A stretch of 64,000 nucleotides of DNA from Lactiplantibacillus pentosus (GCF_003641185.1 NZ_CP032757.1:2294001-2358000); one strand, 5' to 3'; numbered from the stretch's first letter, positions 18,565 to 28,980 are shown. Notes: generated from the sequence alone by a model not told the origin. Numbers and translations: made by a program.

Positions 18565-18593
18565 AGTATAGAAAACTTAGCCGACGTTGTCAA
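18565..18593 (-). promoter_or_regulatory. Promoter of the alaS leader
   Basis: A consensus TTGACA (18593-18588) and TATACT (18570-18565) have 17-base spacing on the minus strand, just upstream of the T-box leader. Confidence 0.85.
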
Positions 18594-18635
18594 TACACGC
18601 CCACCAATTTCTCTCGACATCGCTGAAAAATCAGC

Positions 18636-19979
18636 TTAAGATTTACGATCTTTACGGGCCTTTCGAGCAGCGGCGCGTTGTTCGATTCGCCGATCCATCC
18701 GTGCTTTATCACTGATCTTCTTGCGAATACGGCGCTTATAGCCTGGTTTGACCTTTTTCTTCGACTTTTTGACGTAACCAATCAACGTTGGATCGAGCTT
18801 TTCCTGCTTCGGCCCCCGTTTGGCCCGCCGATTACGGTCATACGAATCAACGATTTCACCATCGCGGATTGCTTTTGGCTTAAACTTAATGCCCATCGCT
18901 TCAACCGCACTGACTTTGTCTTCTTCACCAGGGCTATAGAGCGTAATCGCCGTCCCGGCCATGCCATTGCGACCAGTCCGGCCGACCCGGTGAATGAAGA
19001 ATTCCAGGTCATTCGGAATATCATCATTGATGACGTGCGAAACGCCTTCAATATCGATCCCACGAGCTGCCAAATCGGTCGCCACAACGAACTGATACTT
19101 CAATTGTTGGACGTCGCGCATCACGCGCTTACGTTCCCGGGGTTGAATATCACCATGAATCATGGCAACGGTCAGTCCCTGTTGCCGCAGATAATGCGTC
19201 AACTCTTGAACCCGTTCCTTGGTATTCGCAAAAATGAGGACCAAGTACGGTTCACCAATCGTCAGTAAGCGGTAAATGATACTATTCTTGTCATGACTCT
19301 TCGTTGAAATCAGCCAATTGTCAATCGTTGGACTAATCACGGATTCAACCGGAATTTCTTCCATAACAGGGTTGTTCATGTACTTTTTCAAGAACGGCGT
19401 TAGCTTTTGCGGCATCGTGGCTGAAAAGACTAACATTTGTAAATCGGCAGGCATCCGCCCGGCAATTTGATCAACCACGTTCAAGAACCCTAAGTCAAGG
19501 GTCATGTCAGCTTCATCGACGACTAACTGGGTGGCCCGGTGCACGTCCAGCGACTGTGACCGCATTAAATCCAAAATCCGACCTGGTGTCCCAATAATCA
19601 GTTGGGGTTGGTGCCGGTGTAACTTTTCGATTTGTTCTTGCTTATCGGTCCCACCGACGTACAGTCCGATGTGAATGGCTTTAGGACTGTGCTGAATCAA
19701 CTGCTTGGCTGCAGCCTGAATCTGGTAAGCTAATTCCCGACTAGGTGTCGTAATAACGGCTTGAACGTAGCGCTCATCCGCATTTAACTGATTGATCATC
19801 GGCAACAGGAAGGTATGGGTTTTCCCACTCCCGGTTGCTGATTGCCCAATCACACTGCGTCCAGCGGCAATCACTGGAATCAGCTTTTCTTGCACCGCAG
19901 TTGGTTTGCGGAAGTTGATTTCAGTCAACGCCTGCATCAAGAACGGCTGCAATTTAAAATCTTCAAAACTTGCGGTCAT
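18636..19979 (-). CDS. cshB: DEAD-box RNA helicase, CshB type
   Basis: The 447-residue protein has the Q motif (FRKPTAVQEKLIP), Walker A SATGSGKTHTFLLP (about 45-58), the DEAD box as VDEADMTLDLGF (about 148), SAT, and the C-terminal RecA domain with HRVGRTGRNGMAG (about 318). A basic Lys/Arg tail for RNA contact follows. CshB helicases act in cold-shock RNA remodelling and ribosome assembly. The start is 2 bases after the nrnA stop with GAGG 7 bases upstream, so translation of the pair is probably coupled. Confidence 0.88.
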   Translation of the reverse strand: MTASFEDFKLQPFLMQALTEINFRKPTAVQEKLIPVIAAGRSVIGQSATGSGKTHTFLLPMINQLNADERYVQAVITTPSRELAYQIQAAAKQLIQHSPKAIHIGLYVGGTDKQEQIEKLHRHQPQLIIGTPGRILDLMRSQSLDVHRATQLVVDEADMTLDLGFLNVVDQIAGRMPADLQMLVFSATMPQKLTPFLKKYMNNPVMEEIPVESVISPTIDNWLISTKSHDKNSIIYRLLTIGEPYLVLIFANTKERVQELTHYLRQQGLTVAMIHGDIQPRERKRVMRDVQQLKYQFVVATDLAARGIDIEGVSHVINDDIPNDLEFFIHRVGRTGRNGMAGTAITLYSPGEEDKVSAVEAMGIKFKPKAIRDGEIVDSYDRNRRAKRGPKQEKLDPTLIGYVKKSKKKVKPGYKRRIRKKISDKARMDRRIEQRAAARKARKDRKS

Positions 19980-19981
19980 AG

Positions 19982-20938
19982 TTAAACCTCTTTCTCATAA
20001 TCAGTTGCGACTTGGTCAAGTTCCCGAACCACTGTCTCAATCTCTTGTTGGTCTGCTGCCTTGGCGCCACTGGCCAGCGCGTGGCCCCCACCGTCATGCA
20101 GTTTGGCAACGCCATTGATCGACGGCCCCTTTGAACGAAGGCGAATCCAGAAGTTGCCCTCTTTTTGTTGGACGAAAATAGCCCAGCATTTAACGGTATC
20201 GATTCGGCCTGGTAGCGGAACGACCCCAGCCGTACTAGCATCGCCAATTTCGAATGATTTTAGAATATCATTGGTTAAAATCACATAAGCGGCACCAGAA
20301 TCAAGCTGAGTCAGATGCTCGTAGACATAGGCAGAGAGCCGAGCAACGGGTAAGGTAATCGTATCTTCAATGCGGTTGACCGCTTCGGCATCAGCGCCAG
20401 CCTCCATCAACGCAGCAGCTGCCCGCATGGTGCTAGGCTTCGTGGCTGAATATAAGAACCGGCCGGTGTCACCCACGATGCCCGCATAGAGTAGCCGGGC
20501 AGCGTTGGCTGACAGTGTTAATTCCGTCGTAAATTCAGCGTACCAGTTGTAAATCATCTCACTGGTACTCGAGGCGTCCACGTCGACCCACTGGGGATCG
20601 CCAAATGCGTCGTCGTTGGGATGATGGTCAATTTTGACACAGGTTGCCCCGTGATTCCAGAATTCACCATCAACCCGGGGCTGATTAGCCGTATCTAGAA
20701 CTAAAACTAAGGCGTCCTGATAGTCAGCCTCCGTCACTTCGTCCATCTGACCTAGCCAGTCAAAGCCATGGTACTGCTTGCCGGGCGTCAAGACCCGTTT
20801 GTCAGGGAAACTAGTGGTAATAATGTCAGCTAATCCAAGCTGGCTCCCAATGGCATCGGGATCTGGGCGTTGATGCCGATGGATAATAATTGTTTTTGCT
20901 TGTTTAATTAAGTCTAAAATTGCTGTTTGGACGGTCAT
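19982..20938 (-). CDS. nrnA: NrnA-type oligoribonuclease / pAp phosphatase (DHH family)
   Basis: The 318-residue protein shows the DHH phosphoesterase motifs: HRHQRPDPDAIGSQ (about 20-33), LVLDTANQPR (about 87), the DHH motif in KIDHHPNDDAFG (about 109) and the DHHA1 glycine motif GGGHALASGAKA (about 287). NrnA degrades very short RNAs and dephosphorylates 3',5'-pAp. It lies upstream of cshB in a two-gene unit, both serving RNA turnover. Confidence 0.93.
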   Translation of the reverse strand: MTVQTAILDLIKQAKTIIIHRHQRPDPDAIGSQLGLADIITTSFPDKRVLTPGKQYHGFDWLGQMDEVTEADYQDALVLVLDTANQPRVDGEFWNHGATCVKIDHHPNDDAFGDPQWVDVDASSTSEMIYNWYAEFTTELTLSANAARLLYAGIVGDTGRFLYSATKPSTMRAAAALMEAGADAEAVNRIEDTITLPVARLSAYVYEHLTQLDSGAAYVILTNDILKSFEIGDASTAGVVPLPGRIDTVKCWAIFVQQKEGNFWIRLRSKGPSINGVAKLHDGGGHALASGAKAADQQEIETVVRELDQVATDYEKEV

Positions 20939-21031
20939 ATATGAACCTTCTTACTCTCATAATTTACTGGTGGCGAATCAAACTGTCACAGTACTCCAGT
21001 ATACCGAAGAATGGGCGGCGCGCCAAATAAA

Positions 21032-22165
21032 TTAATTATCATTTGGATATAACGGTAAAGTCAGGTTCTCAAATGCCAGTGGGGCTAATCCGGTCAACGT
21101 GATGCCTAATAGCCGGATGCCAGAGGAAAAATGCTCATCAACAACGTCCTCAAAAATTTCTTCGGCGTACTGGTCGAACAGTACCGGGTCGTTCGGAATA
21201 AATTCAGAAAATGTCCGCCGCTTGGTAATCGTGACAAAATCACCATACCGTAGCTTTAAAACCAGTGTCTTTCCATGCCGTTGATGAGACTGCATGCTAG
21301 CCGCAACTAATTTGGCAATTGCCTTAAGATGTGTCGTGACCTCCGCCGTGGACTGTAGGAATGGGCCAAACGTGCGCTCCTTGCCAATCGACTTTCGTTC
21401 CCGCAAATATTCCACTGGCCGGTCATCGCTCCCCCGAACGCGCCGATACAAGATGTACCCCAACTTACCAAACTGCTGTATCAAATCTAGCTCCGAGCGT
21501 TCATACAAGTCTTGACCAGTCATGATTCCTAGATCATGCATCTTGGGCACCGTCTTTTTACCGACCCCGCGAAATTTTTCGATCGGTTCCCGTAATAAAA
21601 ATGATTCCGCGTCCTGAGGCAACACGATGGTAACACCAGCTGGTTTCCGGTAATCTGACGCTAATTTTGCGATGAACTTGTTATATGAAATTCCCGTCGA
21701 ACAAGTCAAATGAGTCTGATGCCAAATTTCTTGTTGTAATTGATGGGCGAGCGCCACCGCACTATGCATCTGTTTTTTATTGACCGTCACATCTAAATAA
21801 GCCTCATCAAAAGCGATTGGCTCGATCATATCGGTATACTCATGGAAGATTCGATGAATCTGAGCAGAAACCTCTTGATATAACGGAAAATTAGGCGTCT
21901 TAAAAACAGCTTTGGGGCACAATTCCAACGCCTTAGCTGCTGGCATCGCCGAGTGGACGCCAAATTGACGGGCAACGTAATTAGCCGTTGTAACCACCCC
22001 ACGACCACCAGTCTGACGCGGATCATGTGCAATCACCAGTGGTTGTGTCTTATACGCCGGATTTTCCCGTTCTTCAATTGACGCGTAAAACGCATCCATA
22101 TCCACGTGAATAATTTTCCGACTCGTATCAACCCGAATCGGTGCTTCAATTATCGACTGTGCCAC
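21032..22165 (-). CDS. dinB: DNA polymerase IV (Y family)
   Basis: The 377-residue protein carries the catalytic [14 protein letters not shown] (about residues 22-35), the second acidic site in [10 protein letters not shown] (about 119-128), a helix-hairpin-helix segment ([16 protein letters not shown]) and the little-finger domain. No C-terminal clamp motif can be assigned with certainty. It performs translesion synthesis. Translation starts at the GTG at 22165, 9 bases after GGAGG. The leader is about 215 bases long, and a LexA box overlaps its promoter at 22390-22411, so it is an SOS gene. Confidence 0.95.
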   Translation of the reverse strand: MAQSIIEAPIRVDTSRKIIHVDMDAFYASIEERENPAYKTQPLVIAHDPRQTGGRGVVTTANYVARQFGVHSAMPAAKALELCPKAVFKTPNFPLYQEVSAQIHRIFHEYTDMIEPIAFDEAYLDVTVNKKQMHSAVALAHQLQQEIWHQTHLTCSTGISYNKFIAKLASDYRKPAGVTIVLPQDAESFLLREPIEKFRGVGKKTVPKMHDLGIMTGQDLYERSELDLIQQFGKLGYILYRRVRGSDDRPVEYLRERKSIGKERTFGPFLQSTAEVTTHLKAIAKLVAASMQSHQRHGKTLVLKLRYGDFVTITKRRTFSEFIPNDPVLFDQYAEEIFEDVVDEHFSSGIRLLGITLTGLAPLAFENLTLPLYPNDN

Positions 22166-22207
22166 TGGTATCGCCCTCCATCCTTTATCGTTTATTTGGT
22201 TATGTAT

Positions 22208-22241
22208 GTGCTAAAATTCAAAGTTAACTGCAGCCAGCTTA
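22208..22241 (+). repeat. Possible relic of one end of the palindromic repeat
   Basis: GTGCTAAAATTCAAA followed by GCAGCCAGCTTA resembles the end of copies D and E (GTGCTGAAGTTCAAG and GCAGCCAGCT) with a short insertion. It lies in the dinB leader. The match is about 34 bases only, so chance cannot be excluded. Confidence 0.35.
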
Positions 22242-22389
22242 AGCTCACTTGGCAGCACCGCATTTTTATGTGAGCTTGCTTAAGTGTTCACAGTGGGGAC
22301 ACCTCTTTGGCCTTAACTACCATCGATGACCAACAAAACTAGTACTCACTTTTGAAACCTGACAAACTTTCGACTAAGCTAGCCCCTTC

Positions 22390-22411
22390 ATTATACACGA
22401 ACGTACGTTCA
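22390..22411 (-). promoter_or_regulatory. LexA/DinR (SOS) operator and -10 of dinB
   Basis: CGAACGTACGTTCA (22398-22411) fits the Firmicutes SOS box CGAACRNRYGTTYC in its defining positions. On the minus strand a TATAAT -10 (22395-22390) follows it by 2 bases, so bound LexA would cover the promoter. No good -35 is visible. Confidence 0.85.
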
Positions 22412-22438
22412 AGTGGGTGCTAAATGTCTCAGAAAAGC

Positions 22439-22474
22439 AAAAAAAATAAGGGCAGCCATTACTGACCACCCTTA
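22439..22474 (-). terminator. Terminator of the yajC transcript
   Basis: AAGGGTGG (22473-22466) pairs with CTGCCCTT (22455-22448) on the minus strand and is followed by T and eight further T residues, directly after yajC. Confidence 0.8.
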
Positions 22475-22485
22475 CCTCATCATAC

Positions 22486-22869
22486 TTATTTAGCTTCAGA
22501 ATCGCTTGCTTCGTCCGTTGCACTGGCAGCAGATTCAGCTTCAGAAGTTGCTTCAGATTCCGCAGCAGCGCCGGATGCGGGTGCAACCGTCTTAGCTTGT
22601 GCATCTTCAGCTGGTGAAATTTTAGCAATTGCATTCAAATCGAATACCAAGTAAATCCCGTCACAGTCTAACGTAACCGTCTTTTCAGTTTCGTTAACTT
22701 CATCAACGACCCCGTGTAAACGACCAATCGTTGTGACCTTGTCACCACGTTTGATTTTGTTGAGCATCTGTTGATGTTGTTGTTGCTGTTTCTTTTGTGG
22801 ACGGATCATGAAGAAGTACAGAAATGCAAACATGACCACGATGAACAAAATTGATGCCATTGATCCCAT
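22486..22869 (-). CDS. yajC: Preprotein translocase subunit YajC
   Basis: The 127-residue protein has one N-terminal membrane helix (IVVMFAFLYFFMIRPQKKQQ, about residues 8-27) ending in the family's RPQ motif. A small SH3-like domain follows (IKRGDKVTTIGRLHGVVDEV) and an acidic Ala/Ser/Glu tail from about 90 that is longer than in Bacillus. YajC is an accessory of the Sec translocon. It is downstream of tgt with a 77-base gap, the common tgt-yajC order. Confidence 0.92.
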   Translation of the reverse strand: MGSMASILFIVVMFAFLYFFMIRPQKKQQQQHQQMLNKIKRGDKVTTIGRLHGVVDEVNETEKTVTLDCDGIYLVFDLNAIAKISPAEDAQAKTVAPASGAAAESEATSEAESAASATDEASDSEAK

Positions 22870-22946
22870 TTAATATCGCTCCTAATCTTAGTAAAAGTTT
22901 GACTATCTTTAACTTTAACAAATTACAGGTTGAAATACCAGTATCG

Positions 22947-24104
<1,158 letters not shown>

Positions 24105-24220
24105 TCAAAATGTTGCTAAACTCAAATAATGATAGCACGAAATCCAGCCGTGAACCAGTCACAACGATCAACAGCAGCCAACCATCTCATGATGAGCGCT
24201 CCCATGCAGAGATAAAATAA

Positions 24221-24283
24221 CAGCACTATACTGGCCGTTTCGAAAATTCACAACTCAACTTCGAAACAGCCGTCACAGTGCTG
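24221..24283 (-). terminator. Long hairpin after queA, probable terminator
   Basis: A 24-base arm at 24221-24244 pairs with 24260-24283 with two or three mismatches (shared TTTCGAA and CAGCACT). On the minus strand it is followed by TTATTTTATC. It fills most of the 300-base gap between queA and tgt, which also contains no other feature I can support. Confidence 0.55.
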
Positions 24284-24389
24284 TCACTATCATTTAATCA
24301 TTGTAATCAGCTGGAACATGTCCGTGGTGCGCCATTTTACGGTACGGCTCACAGACACAACCGCTATCTTAGCAAGTTACACTCACTCA

Positions 24390-25424
24390 CTAGTGAATGA
24401 ACATCGCATCGCCGAAGCTAAAGAACCGGTACTTCTCGTCAATGGCATGTTGGTAGGCTTTCAAAATCATATCGCGACCTGTGAACGCCGCCACCAGCAT
24501 CACTAAGGTTGACTTTGGTAAGTGGAAGTTGGTGATGAAGGCATCCACGACTTTCCATTGATAGCCGGGTTTGATGAAAATATCCGTCCAACCAGAATCT
24601 GGCTTAATTTCACCATCAAACTTACTCCCAATCGTCTCCAAAGTCCGAATCGACGTCGTCCCAGTGGCGATGATCCGACCACCATTTTGGCGAACTTCAT
24701 TCAACGTCTTCGCAGCGTCTTCATCCAATCGGTAGAACTCGCTGTGCATCTTGTGATCATCGATATTATCCTCTTCAACTGGTCGGAATGTGCCCAGCCC
24801 AACGTGCAACGTCAAATAAACCAGTTTGACACCCTTATCTTGGACTTTTTGCAATAATTCTTTTGTCCAATGAAGCCCAGCGGTTGGCGCTGCGGCAGAA
24901 CCGTTTTCCTTGGCATAAACCGTTTGGTAACGGTCAGGGTCATCGAGTTTTTCCTTGATATATGGTGGTAAAGGCGTCTCGCCCAAGCTTTCGAGGATTT
25001 CCATGAAGATCCCATCATAGTGGAATTCAATCATCCGAATGCCGTCTTCTTTTTCAGCCGTGACGGTCGCCGTTAACTTACCATCGCCAAATGAAATCAC
25101 GGTACCGACTTTGGCGCGTTTGGCAGGCTTCATTAGGGTTTCCCATTCATCACCCTCAGTGTTGTGAAGTAAGAGTACTTCAGCATGACCACCGGTTTCA
25201 GGCTTAACGCCGTACAAACGAGCTGGCATGACCCGCGAATTGTTCATAACAACCGCGTCGCCAGGATTAAGTTGGTCGATAATATCGTAGAAATGCTTAT
25301 CTTGCATTTCACCCGTTTTCCGATCCAACTCTAATAACCGTGAACTGTCTCGTTTTTTGATCGGTGTCTGAGCGATTAGTTCGTGTGGTAAATCATAATC
25401 AAAATCTTCAAGTGTTAAACTCAT
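24390..25424 (-). CDS. queA: S-adenosylmethionine:tRNA ribosyltransferase-isomerase
   Basis: The 344-residue protein matches QueA from its start ([15 protein letters not shown], then RDSSRLL) to its end ([29 protein letters not shown]), with TPLPPYIK near 155 and GLHWTKELL near 178. It transfers ribose from SAM to preQ1-tRNA to form epoxyqueuosine. It starts 11 bases after ruvB and precedes tgt, the usual ruvAB-queA-tgt-yajC order. Confidence 0.97.
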   Translation of the reverse strand: MSLTLEDFDYDLPHELIAQTPIKKRDSSRLLELDRKTGEMQDKHFYDIIDQLNPGDAVVMNNSRVMPARLYGVKPETGGHAEVLLLHNTEGDEWETLMKPAKRAKVGTVISFGDGKLTATVTAEKEDGIRMIEFHYDGIFMEILESLGETPLPPYIKEKLDDPDRYQTVYAKENGSAAAPTAGLHWTKELLQKVQDKGVKLVYLTLHVGLGTFRPVEEDNIDDHKMHSEFYRLDEDAAKTLNEVRQNGGRIIATGTTSIRTLETIGSKFDGEIKPDSGWTDIFIKPGYQWKVVDAFITNFHLPKSTLVMLVAAFTGRDMILKAYQHAIDEKYRFFSFGDAMFIH

Positions 25425-25435
25425 GTTGTGACCTC

Positions 25436-26452
25436 TTATCCTAATTTATTTTGCGGGTATGGGAACCCTAAGTGTTGATAACCCTTGATCGTGACGACCC
25501 GACCGCGTTGCGTGCGTTTTAAAAACCCAATCTGTAATAAATAGGGTTCGACAACTTCAGCAATGGTATCCGTTTCTTCACCAATATTGGCCGCAATCGT
25601 CGCCAGTCCAACTGGGCCGCCATCGTAATACTCTAGCATCGTCCGTAACAGTTTGTTATCCGTCTCATCTAAACCAGCATCATCGACACGTAAATAAGTC
25701 AACGAGCGATCCACGATGGCTTCATCAATAGCGTCCTGATTGGCAACCTCCGCAAAGTCTCGAATCCGTTTGAACAACCGGTTGGCGATTCGTGGCGTTC
25801 CACGTGAGCGCCGCGCAATTTCGTGCGCACCAGAAGGCTTGATACTCGTTTGAAAAATGTCAGCTGTTCGCTTCACAATGTCCGTCAGATCAGCAACTTC
25901 GTAGTAGGCCATATGTTCAACGATTCCAAACCGATCCCGTAACGGCGCGGACAACATTCCAGCACGAGTCGTTGCACCAATCAACGTGAATGGCGGTAAC
26001 GGAAAGTGGACCGGATGTGCGGTGGGCCCTTGACCGACAACGATGTCGACAAAAAAGTCTTCCATCGCAGAGTACAGCATTTCTTCCACGATTTTAGGCA
26101 ATCGATGAATCTCATCAATAAATAAGATATCACCAGGTTGTAATTCGTTCAAGAGTGCGACTAAATCACCTGGTTTTTCAATAGCTGGGCCACTGGTCGT
26201 CCGAATATTGACCTGCATTTCATTAGCAATCACCATCGCTAACGTCGTCTTTCCAAGACCGGGCGGGCCATATAGTAGGACGTGGTCTAATGATTCTTCA
26301 CGCTTACGAGCAGCCTCAATATATACGCTCAACTCATGTTTGACGCGGTCCTGACCAATATACTGGGCTAACGTTTGCGGACGTAGCGATTTTTCTAACG
26401 ACGCTTCTTCGTCATTGGCCTTATCACCAGATAATAACTTGTCATCGTCCAT
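25436..26452 (-). CDS. ruvB: Holliday junction branch migration helicase RuvB
   Basis: The 338-residue protein has an AAA+ domain with Walker [13 protein letters not shown] (about 61-72), Walker [12 protein letters not shown] (about 109), sensor [10 protein letters not shown] and arginine-finger region, then a winged helix domain ([16 protein letters not shown]). With RuvA it drives branch migration of recombination intermediates. TAGGAGGGG precedes the ATG, and the gap from ruvA is 16 bases. Confidence 0.97.
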   Translation of the reverse strand: MDDDKLLSGDKANDEEASLEKSLRPQTLAQYIGQDRVKHELSVYIEAARKREESLDHVLLYGPPGLGKTTLAMVIANEMQVNIRTTSGPAIEKPGDLVALLNELQPGDILFIDEIHRLPKIVEEMLYSAMEDFFVDIVVGQGPTAHPVHFPLPPFTLIGATTRAGMLSAPLRDRFGIVEHMAYYEVADLTDIVKRTADIFQTSIKPSGAHEIARRSRGTPRIANRLFKRIRDFAEVANQDAIDEAIVDRSLTYLRVDDAGLDETDNKLLRTMLEYYDGGPVGLATIAANIGEETDTIAEVVEPYLLQIGFLKRTQRGRVVTIKGYQHLGFPYPQNKLG

Positions 26453-26468
26453 TCGTTACCCCTCCTAT

Positions 26469-27080
26469 CTATTTCTTCATCAACAATCGTAAGCCTTCAC
26501 TCAACAGGGCATTCGTATCGGATGCGTGAGTTTGGCTAAAGGTTTCTAACTTCTTCGTCACTTTTTTGACGTCCGCTTTGGAGTAGCCGAGTGCTTCCAA
26601 TGCAGCCAAGGCATCCGCCAAGGCACCGTCAACTGCCGGCGCTTCAACATCTAACGCAGTTTGACCCGTCACATCAACGTTCAAGTCATTTAATTTACCT
26701 TTTAAATCTAAAACAATTTGTTGGGCGGTCTTCTTGCCGACCCCTGGGAAACTCGTTAAATAAGTCGCGTTCTCTTGATTGATGGCTTGAATCAGGCCAG
26801 CATGGTCATTATTGGCTAAAATCGCCAAGGCCGACTTTGGGCCAATTCCGGAAACACCGAGTAGCTTCTCGAATAAGGCTTTTTCGTCCGCATCGAAGAA
26901 ACCAAACAGGCTCATGCCATTATCACTCACGGCTTGATGGATATACATTTTAACGTCAGTTTGCCCCACTTGGTAACGGTAAGGATTAGCCGTCAACACC
27001 TTGTAACCGATGCCGCTAACTTCAATTACCACATACCCGGGGGTCACATCGGTCACTTGACCGAGAAAATATTCATACAC
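26469..27080 (-). CDS. ruvA: Holliday junction DNA-binding protein RuvA
   Basis: The 203-residue protein has the OB-fold N-terminal domain (YEYFLGQVTDVTPGYVVIEV), two helix-hairpin-helix motifs (LLGVSGIGPKSALAIL and SFPGVGKKTAQQIVLDLK) and the C-terminal RuvB-binding domain (ALEALGYSKADVKKV). I start it at the GTG at 27080, 8 bases after GGAG; a frame to 27131 has no ribosome site. A degenerate SOS box lies just upstream. Confidence 0.96.
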   Translation of the reverse strand: MYEYFLGQVTDVTPGYVVIEVSGIGYKVLTANPYRYQVGQTDVKMYIHQAVSDNGMSLFGFFDADEKALFEKLLGVSGIGPKSALAILANNDHAGLIQAINQENATYLTSFPGVGKKTAQQIVLDLKGKLNDLNVDVTGQTALDVEAPAVDGALADALAALEALGYSKADVKKVTKKLETFSQTHASDTNALLSEGLRLLMKK

Positions 27081-27099
27081 AGAGAAAACTCCTTTAAAT

Positions 27100-27127
27100 A
27101 AAACGTATGTTTGCTTGCTAAATTGTA
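27100..27127 (-). promoter_or_regulatory. Candidate promoter and degenerate LexA box of ruvAB
   Basis: CAAACATACGTTTT (27113-27100, minus strand) matches the SOS box except at its outer G/C positions. It lies just downstream of a TACAAT -10 (27127-27122). A separate perfect palindrome CACGTTCTAACGTG occurs at 27135-27148. This is a plausible but weaker operator than those of dinB and recA. Confidence 0.4.
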
Positions 27128-27242
27128 CCACATTACACGTTCTAACGTGTAGTATTAGTTGGGTTGATGTGGCTTAACCCACTGGCAGTTCCCTCATTTC
27201 TGTATTTTACTAGCAATCTAATCGTTAGTGTCTTGACGCTTT

Positions 27243-28146
27243 GTGCTAATAATTATTTGTCATGAATTATGATTAAAACATGCAAGTTCAAGGGCTGCCA
27301 GCTGAAAACCGCTGGAAACAGTGCGAGTTACCGTAAACTTTCTGTGGTGGATGCGTCCTACACCGGCTTACAGGCATTTCTGACAACGCTGGAACGTGGT
27401 GGACACAGATTTAAGCCGACAACCCACGTCTTAAATACTGGTCTTTCACTAACCAAGCACAAAACGCTTGCTAAGTGGAATTTCACCACTTAGCATTGTC
27501 AGAAACGCCTTCCAGCCTGGATGGTATTCGAAAGGCAGACATGTGCGGACTCAACTTTTTGTTGGATTAGTTGTTGGTTCCTTAGTACACGTTCATTTTG
27601 ATATTCAACTGTCAGACTGGTTCTAATAATTGCTATACTTTTTACCCATACTTTAAGTCATCTGACCAGTAGCTTGATTGAACTTGTAAGAATCTTCTCT
27701 AGTCGTTTTAGATAGCAAAGTCTCGAATTATAAACGAAAGCAATGGTTTTCAGACAATCTTTTCATTACTCTGACGACGTAAAGCATCATCAATATCGAC
27801 TAAAAGCTTGCTCGAAGGACCTGTCTCCTAATATGCTGTAATCAATTGTACCCAGATAGGTGGCCGTTCATCCGCCATTCGAGCGGGTTCCCGACTGGAG
27901 GGGCCGGCTGACAATGCTCAGTAGCCAAATTATTCTTAGTCGGAAGTGGGCTTCTTCCGGCTTAGAATAAGACTCGTATTTGAAATTGCGCAGTGGTTTT
28001 CTGCGTGAGTTCAAATCGACGTCGGCTTACGTTCCAGCAATTGTCAGCCGGCCCCGGAAGTCGGAATAAGGCGCGCATCGGCTGACGAACAGTAGGCCAA
28101 CCAACTGGCATGTTTTAATCATAATTCACGACAGCTCAACTCACAC
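27243..28146 (-). repeat. Long palindromic intergenic repeat, copy C
   Basis: This 904-base copy has the same direction as copy B. The left end (27243-27282) and right end (28107-28146) share ATGTTTTAATCATAATTC on opposite strands. Arm 2 (about 27345-27525) has the perfect stem TTTCTGACAA (27377-27386) with 27496-27505. Arm 1 is closed by 27900-27915 with 28040-28055. The central AT-rich hairpin found in copies A and E is missing, which accounts for the shorter length. It lies between the divergent ruvA and DUF1015-like genes. No protein frame is shared with other copies. Confidence 0.85.
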
Positions 28147-28182
28147 AATCTATTTTCGCACCCTTACACCATGCATAAATGC

Positions 28183-28211
28183 TTGCCGGTATTCGGCCAT
28201 CGTGCTATGCT
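28183..28211 (+). promoter_or_regulatory. Promoter of the DUF1015-like gene
   Basis: TTGCCG (28183-28188) and TATGCT (28206-28211) are 17 bases apart, 26 bases before the start codon and just outside repeat copy C. Confidence 0.6.
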
Positions 28212-28236
28212 CAGAACCTTAGGAGGAATTATCGAT

Positions 28237-28752
28237 ATGCAAATCAAGCCATTTACGGCGCTATTGCCGACCGCATCCGGTCTAACTAAAATTCAAACCG
28301 CTACCACTGATTGGAACGCTGATGATCAGCACGTTCAACCTGGTGAAAGCTATTACTGGTATGAATTGACGCACAATGGTATTCACCAGTGGCGGTTAAT
28401 CGCAAGCTGGCCAGTTGACCAAACAGTGACAACAATGGTGCCCGGTACCATCAATACCGTCCTGTACCAGCAACAACCAGTTATCGAAATGCTCATTGAT
28501 GACTGGGTCGGTCATTTCGCGCCAGTTGTTGAAGTCACCGACCCCCAAAACGTGACGCACCGGTTGTGGCAGATTACCGAGTCCGAAGTGAACGCTGACA
28601 TTACCGCTGCAATGGCTCCGGTCACACCACAAAAGACCTGGTTAACCACAGTGAGCACGCCGCTCGTCATGTTGGTGGCGACCACGGAATGGCAGAAATT
28701 CCCAGAGGCACCCACAATCCCTGAGCAGCTAATTGCGATGGCAACCGCTTAA
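28237..28752 (+). CDS. Short DUF1015-like protein lacking the ADGHHR motif
   Basis: The 171-residue product is not a well-known protein. It opens IKPFTALLPT, like the IxPFxAxRP start of DUF1015 proteins. It has a YYWYELTHNG segment (about 45) where those have YYxYRxxxxG, and THRLWQITESEVNADITAAM (about 112) where they have xxHxLWxIxDxxxxxxI. The family's next and most conserved motif, xIADGHHRYxxA, is absent, and the protein is less than half the usual length. AGGAGG lies 10 bases before the ATG at 28237. It may be a divergent regulatory fragment or a decaying gene. The frame is intact and has a good promoter and terminator, which argues for expression. Confidence 0.65.
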   Translation: MQIKPFTALLPTASGLTKIQTATTDWNADDQHVQPGESYYWYELTHNGIHQWRLIASWPVDQTVTTMVPGTINTVLYQQQPVIEMLIDDWVGHFAPVVEVTDPQNVTHRLWQITESEVNADITAAMAPVTPQKTWLTTVSTPLVMLVATTEWQKFPEAPTIPEQLIAMATA

Positions 28753-28823
28753 GTTATCTTAGCCGCGACTCGCTTCATTTATTCAAATACAACTGGCCTA
28801 AGTATCTTTGACTGGGCCACCTG

Positions 28824-28870
28824 AACGGCCTGCGCTGGAATCTTGCTGGATTCCAGCGCAGGCCGTTTTT
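28824..28870 (+). terminator. Terminator of the DUF1015-like gene
   Basis: A long stem, AACGGCCTGCGCTGGAATC (from 28824), pairs with the segment ending at 28867 around a 5-base loop and is followed by TTTTT. Confidence 0.92.
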
Positions 28871-28914
28871 ATGAATTTTCGTCGCAATTCATCATTCAAT
28901 CAATAAATCCCCCA

Positions 28915-28980
28915 AAAATAAAAAAGTGGGTGCCTACCCAACACACTGTTCAAAACATGTGTCAGTCATGCCACCCACTT
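28915..28980 (-). terminator. Terminator of the YfhO-family gene
   Basis: AAGTGGGT (28924-28931) pairs with ACCCACTT (28973-28980). On the minus strand the stem runs into TTTTTTATTTTT just after the stop at 29000. Confidence 0.75.

Noticed and set aside
18678..19268. 196-codon frame opposite cshB
   Set aside because: It is antisense to a clear helicase gene, with no homology and no start site.
27135..27148. CACGTTCTAACGTG palindrome upstream of ruvA considered as a LexA box
   Set aside because: It lacks the GAAC-N4-GTTC core, so it is not an SOS box; another regulator is possible.
27269..27493. 74-codon frame in repeat copy C
   Set aside because: It lies across the terminal repeat and arm 2 stem; there is no protein similarity and no ribosome site.
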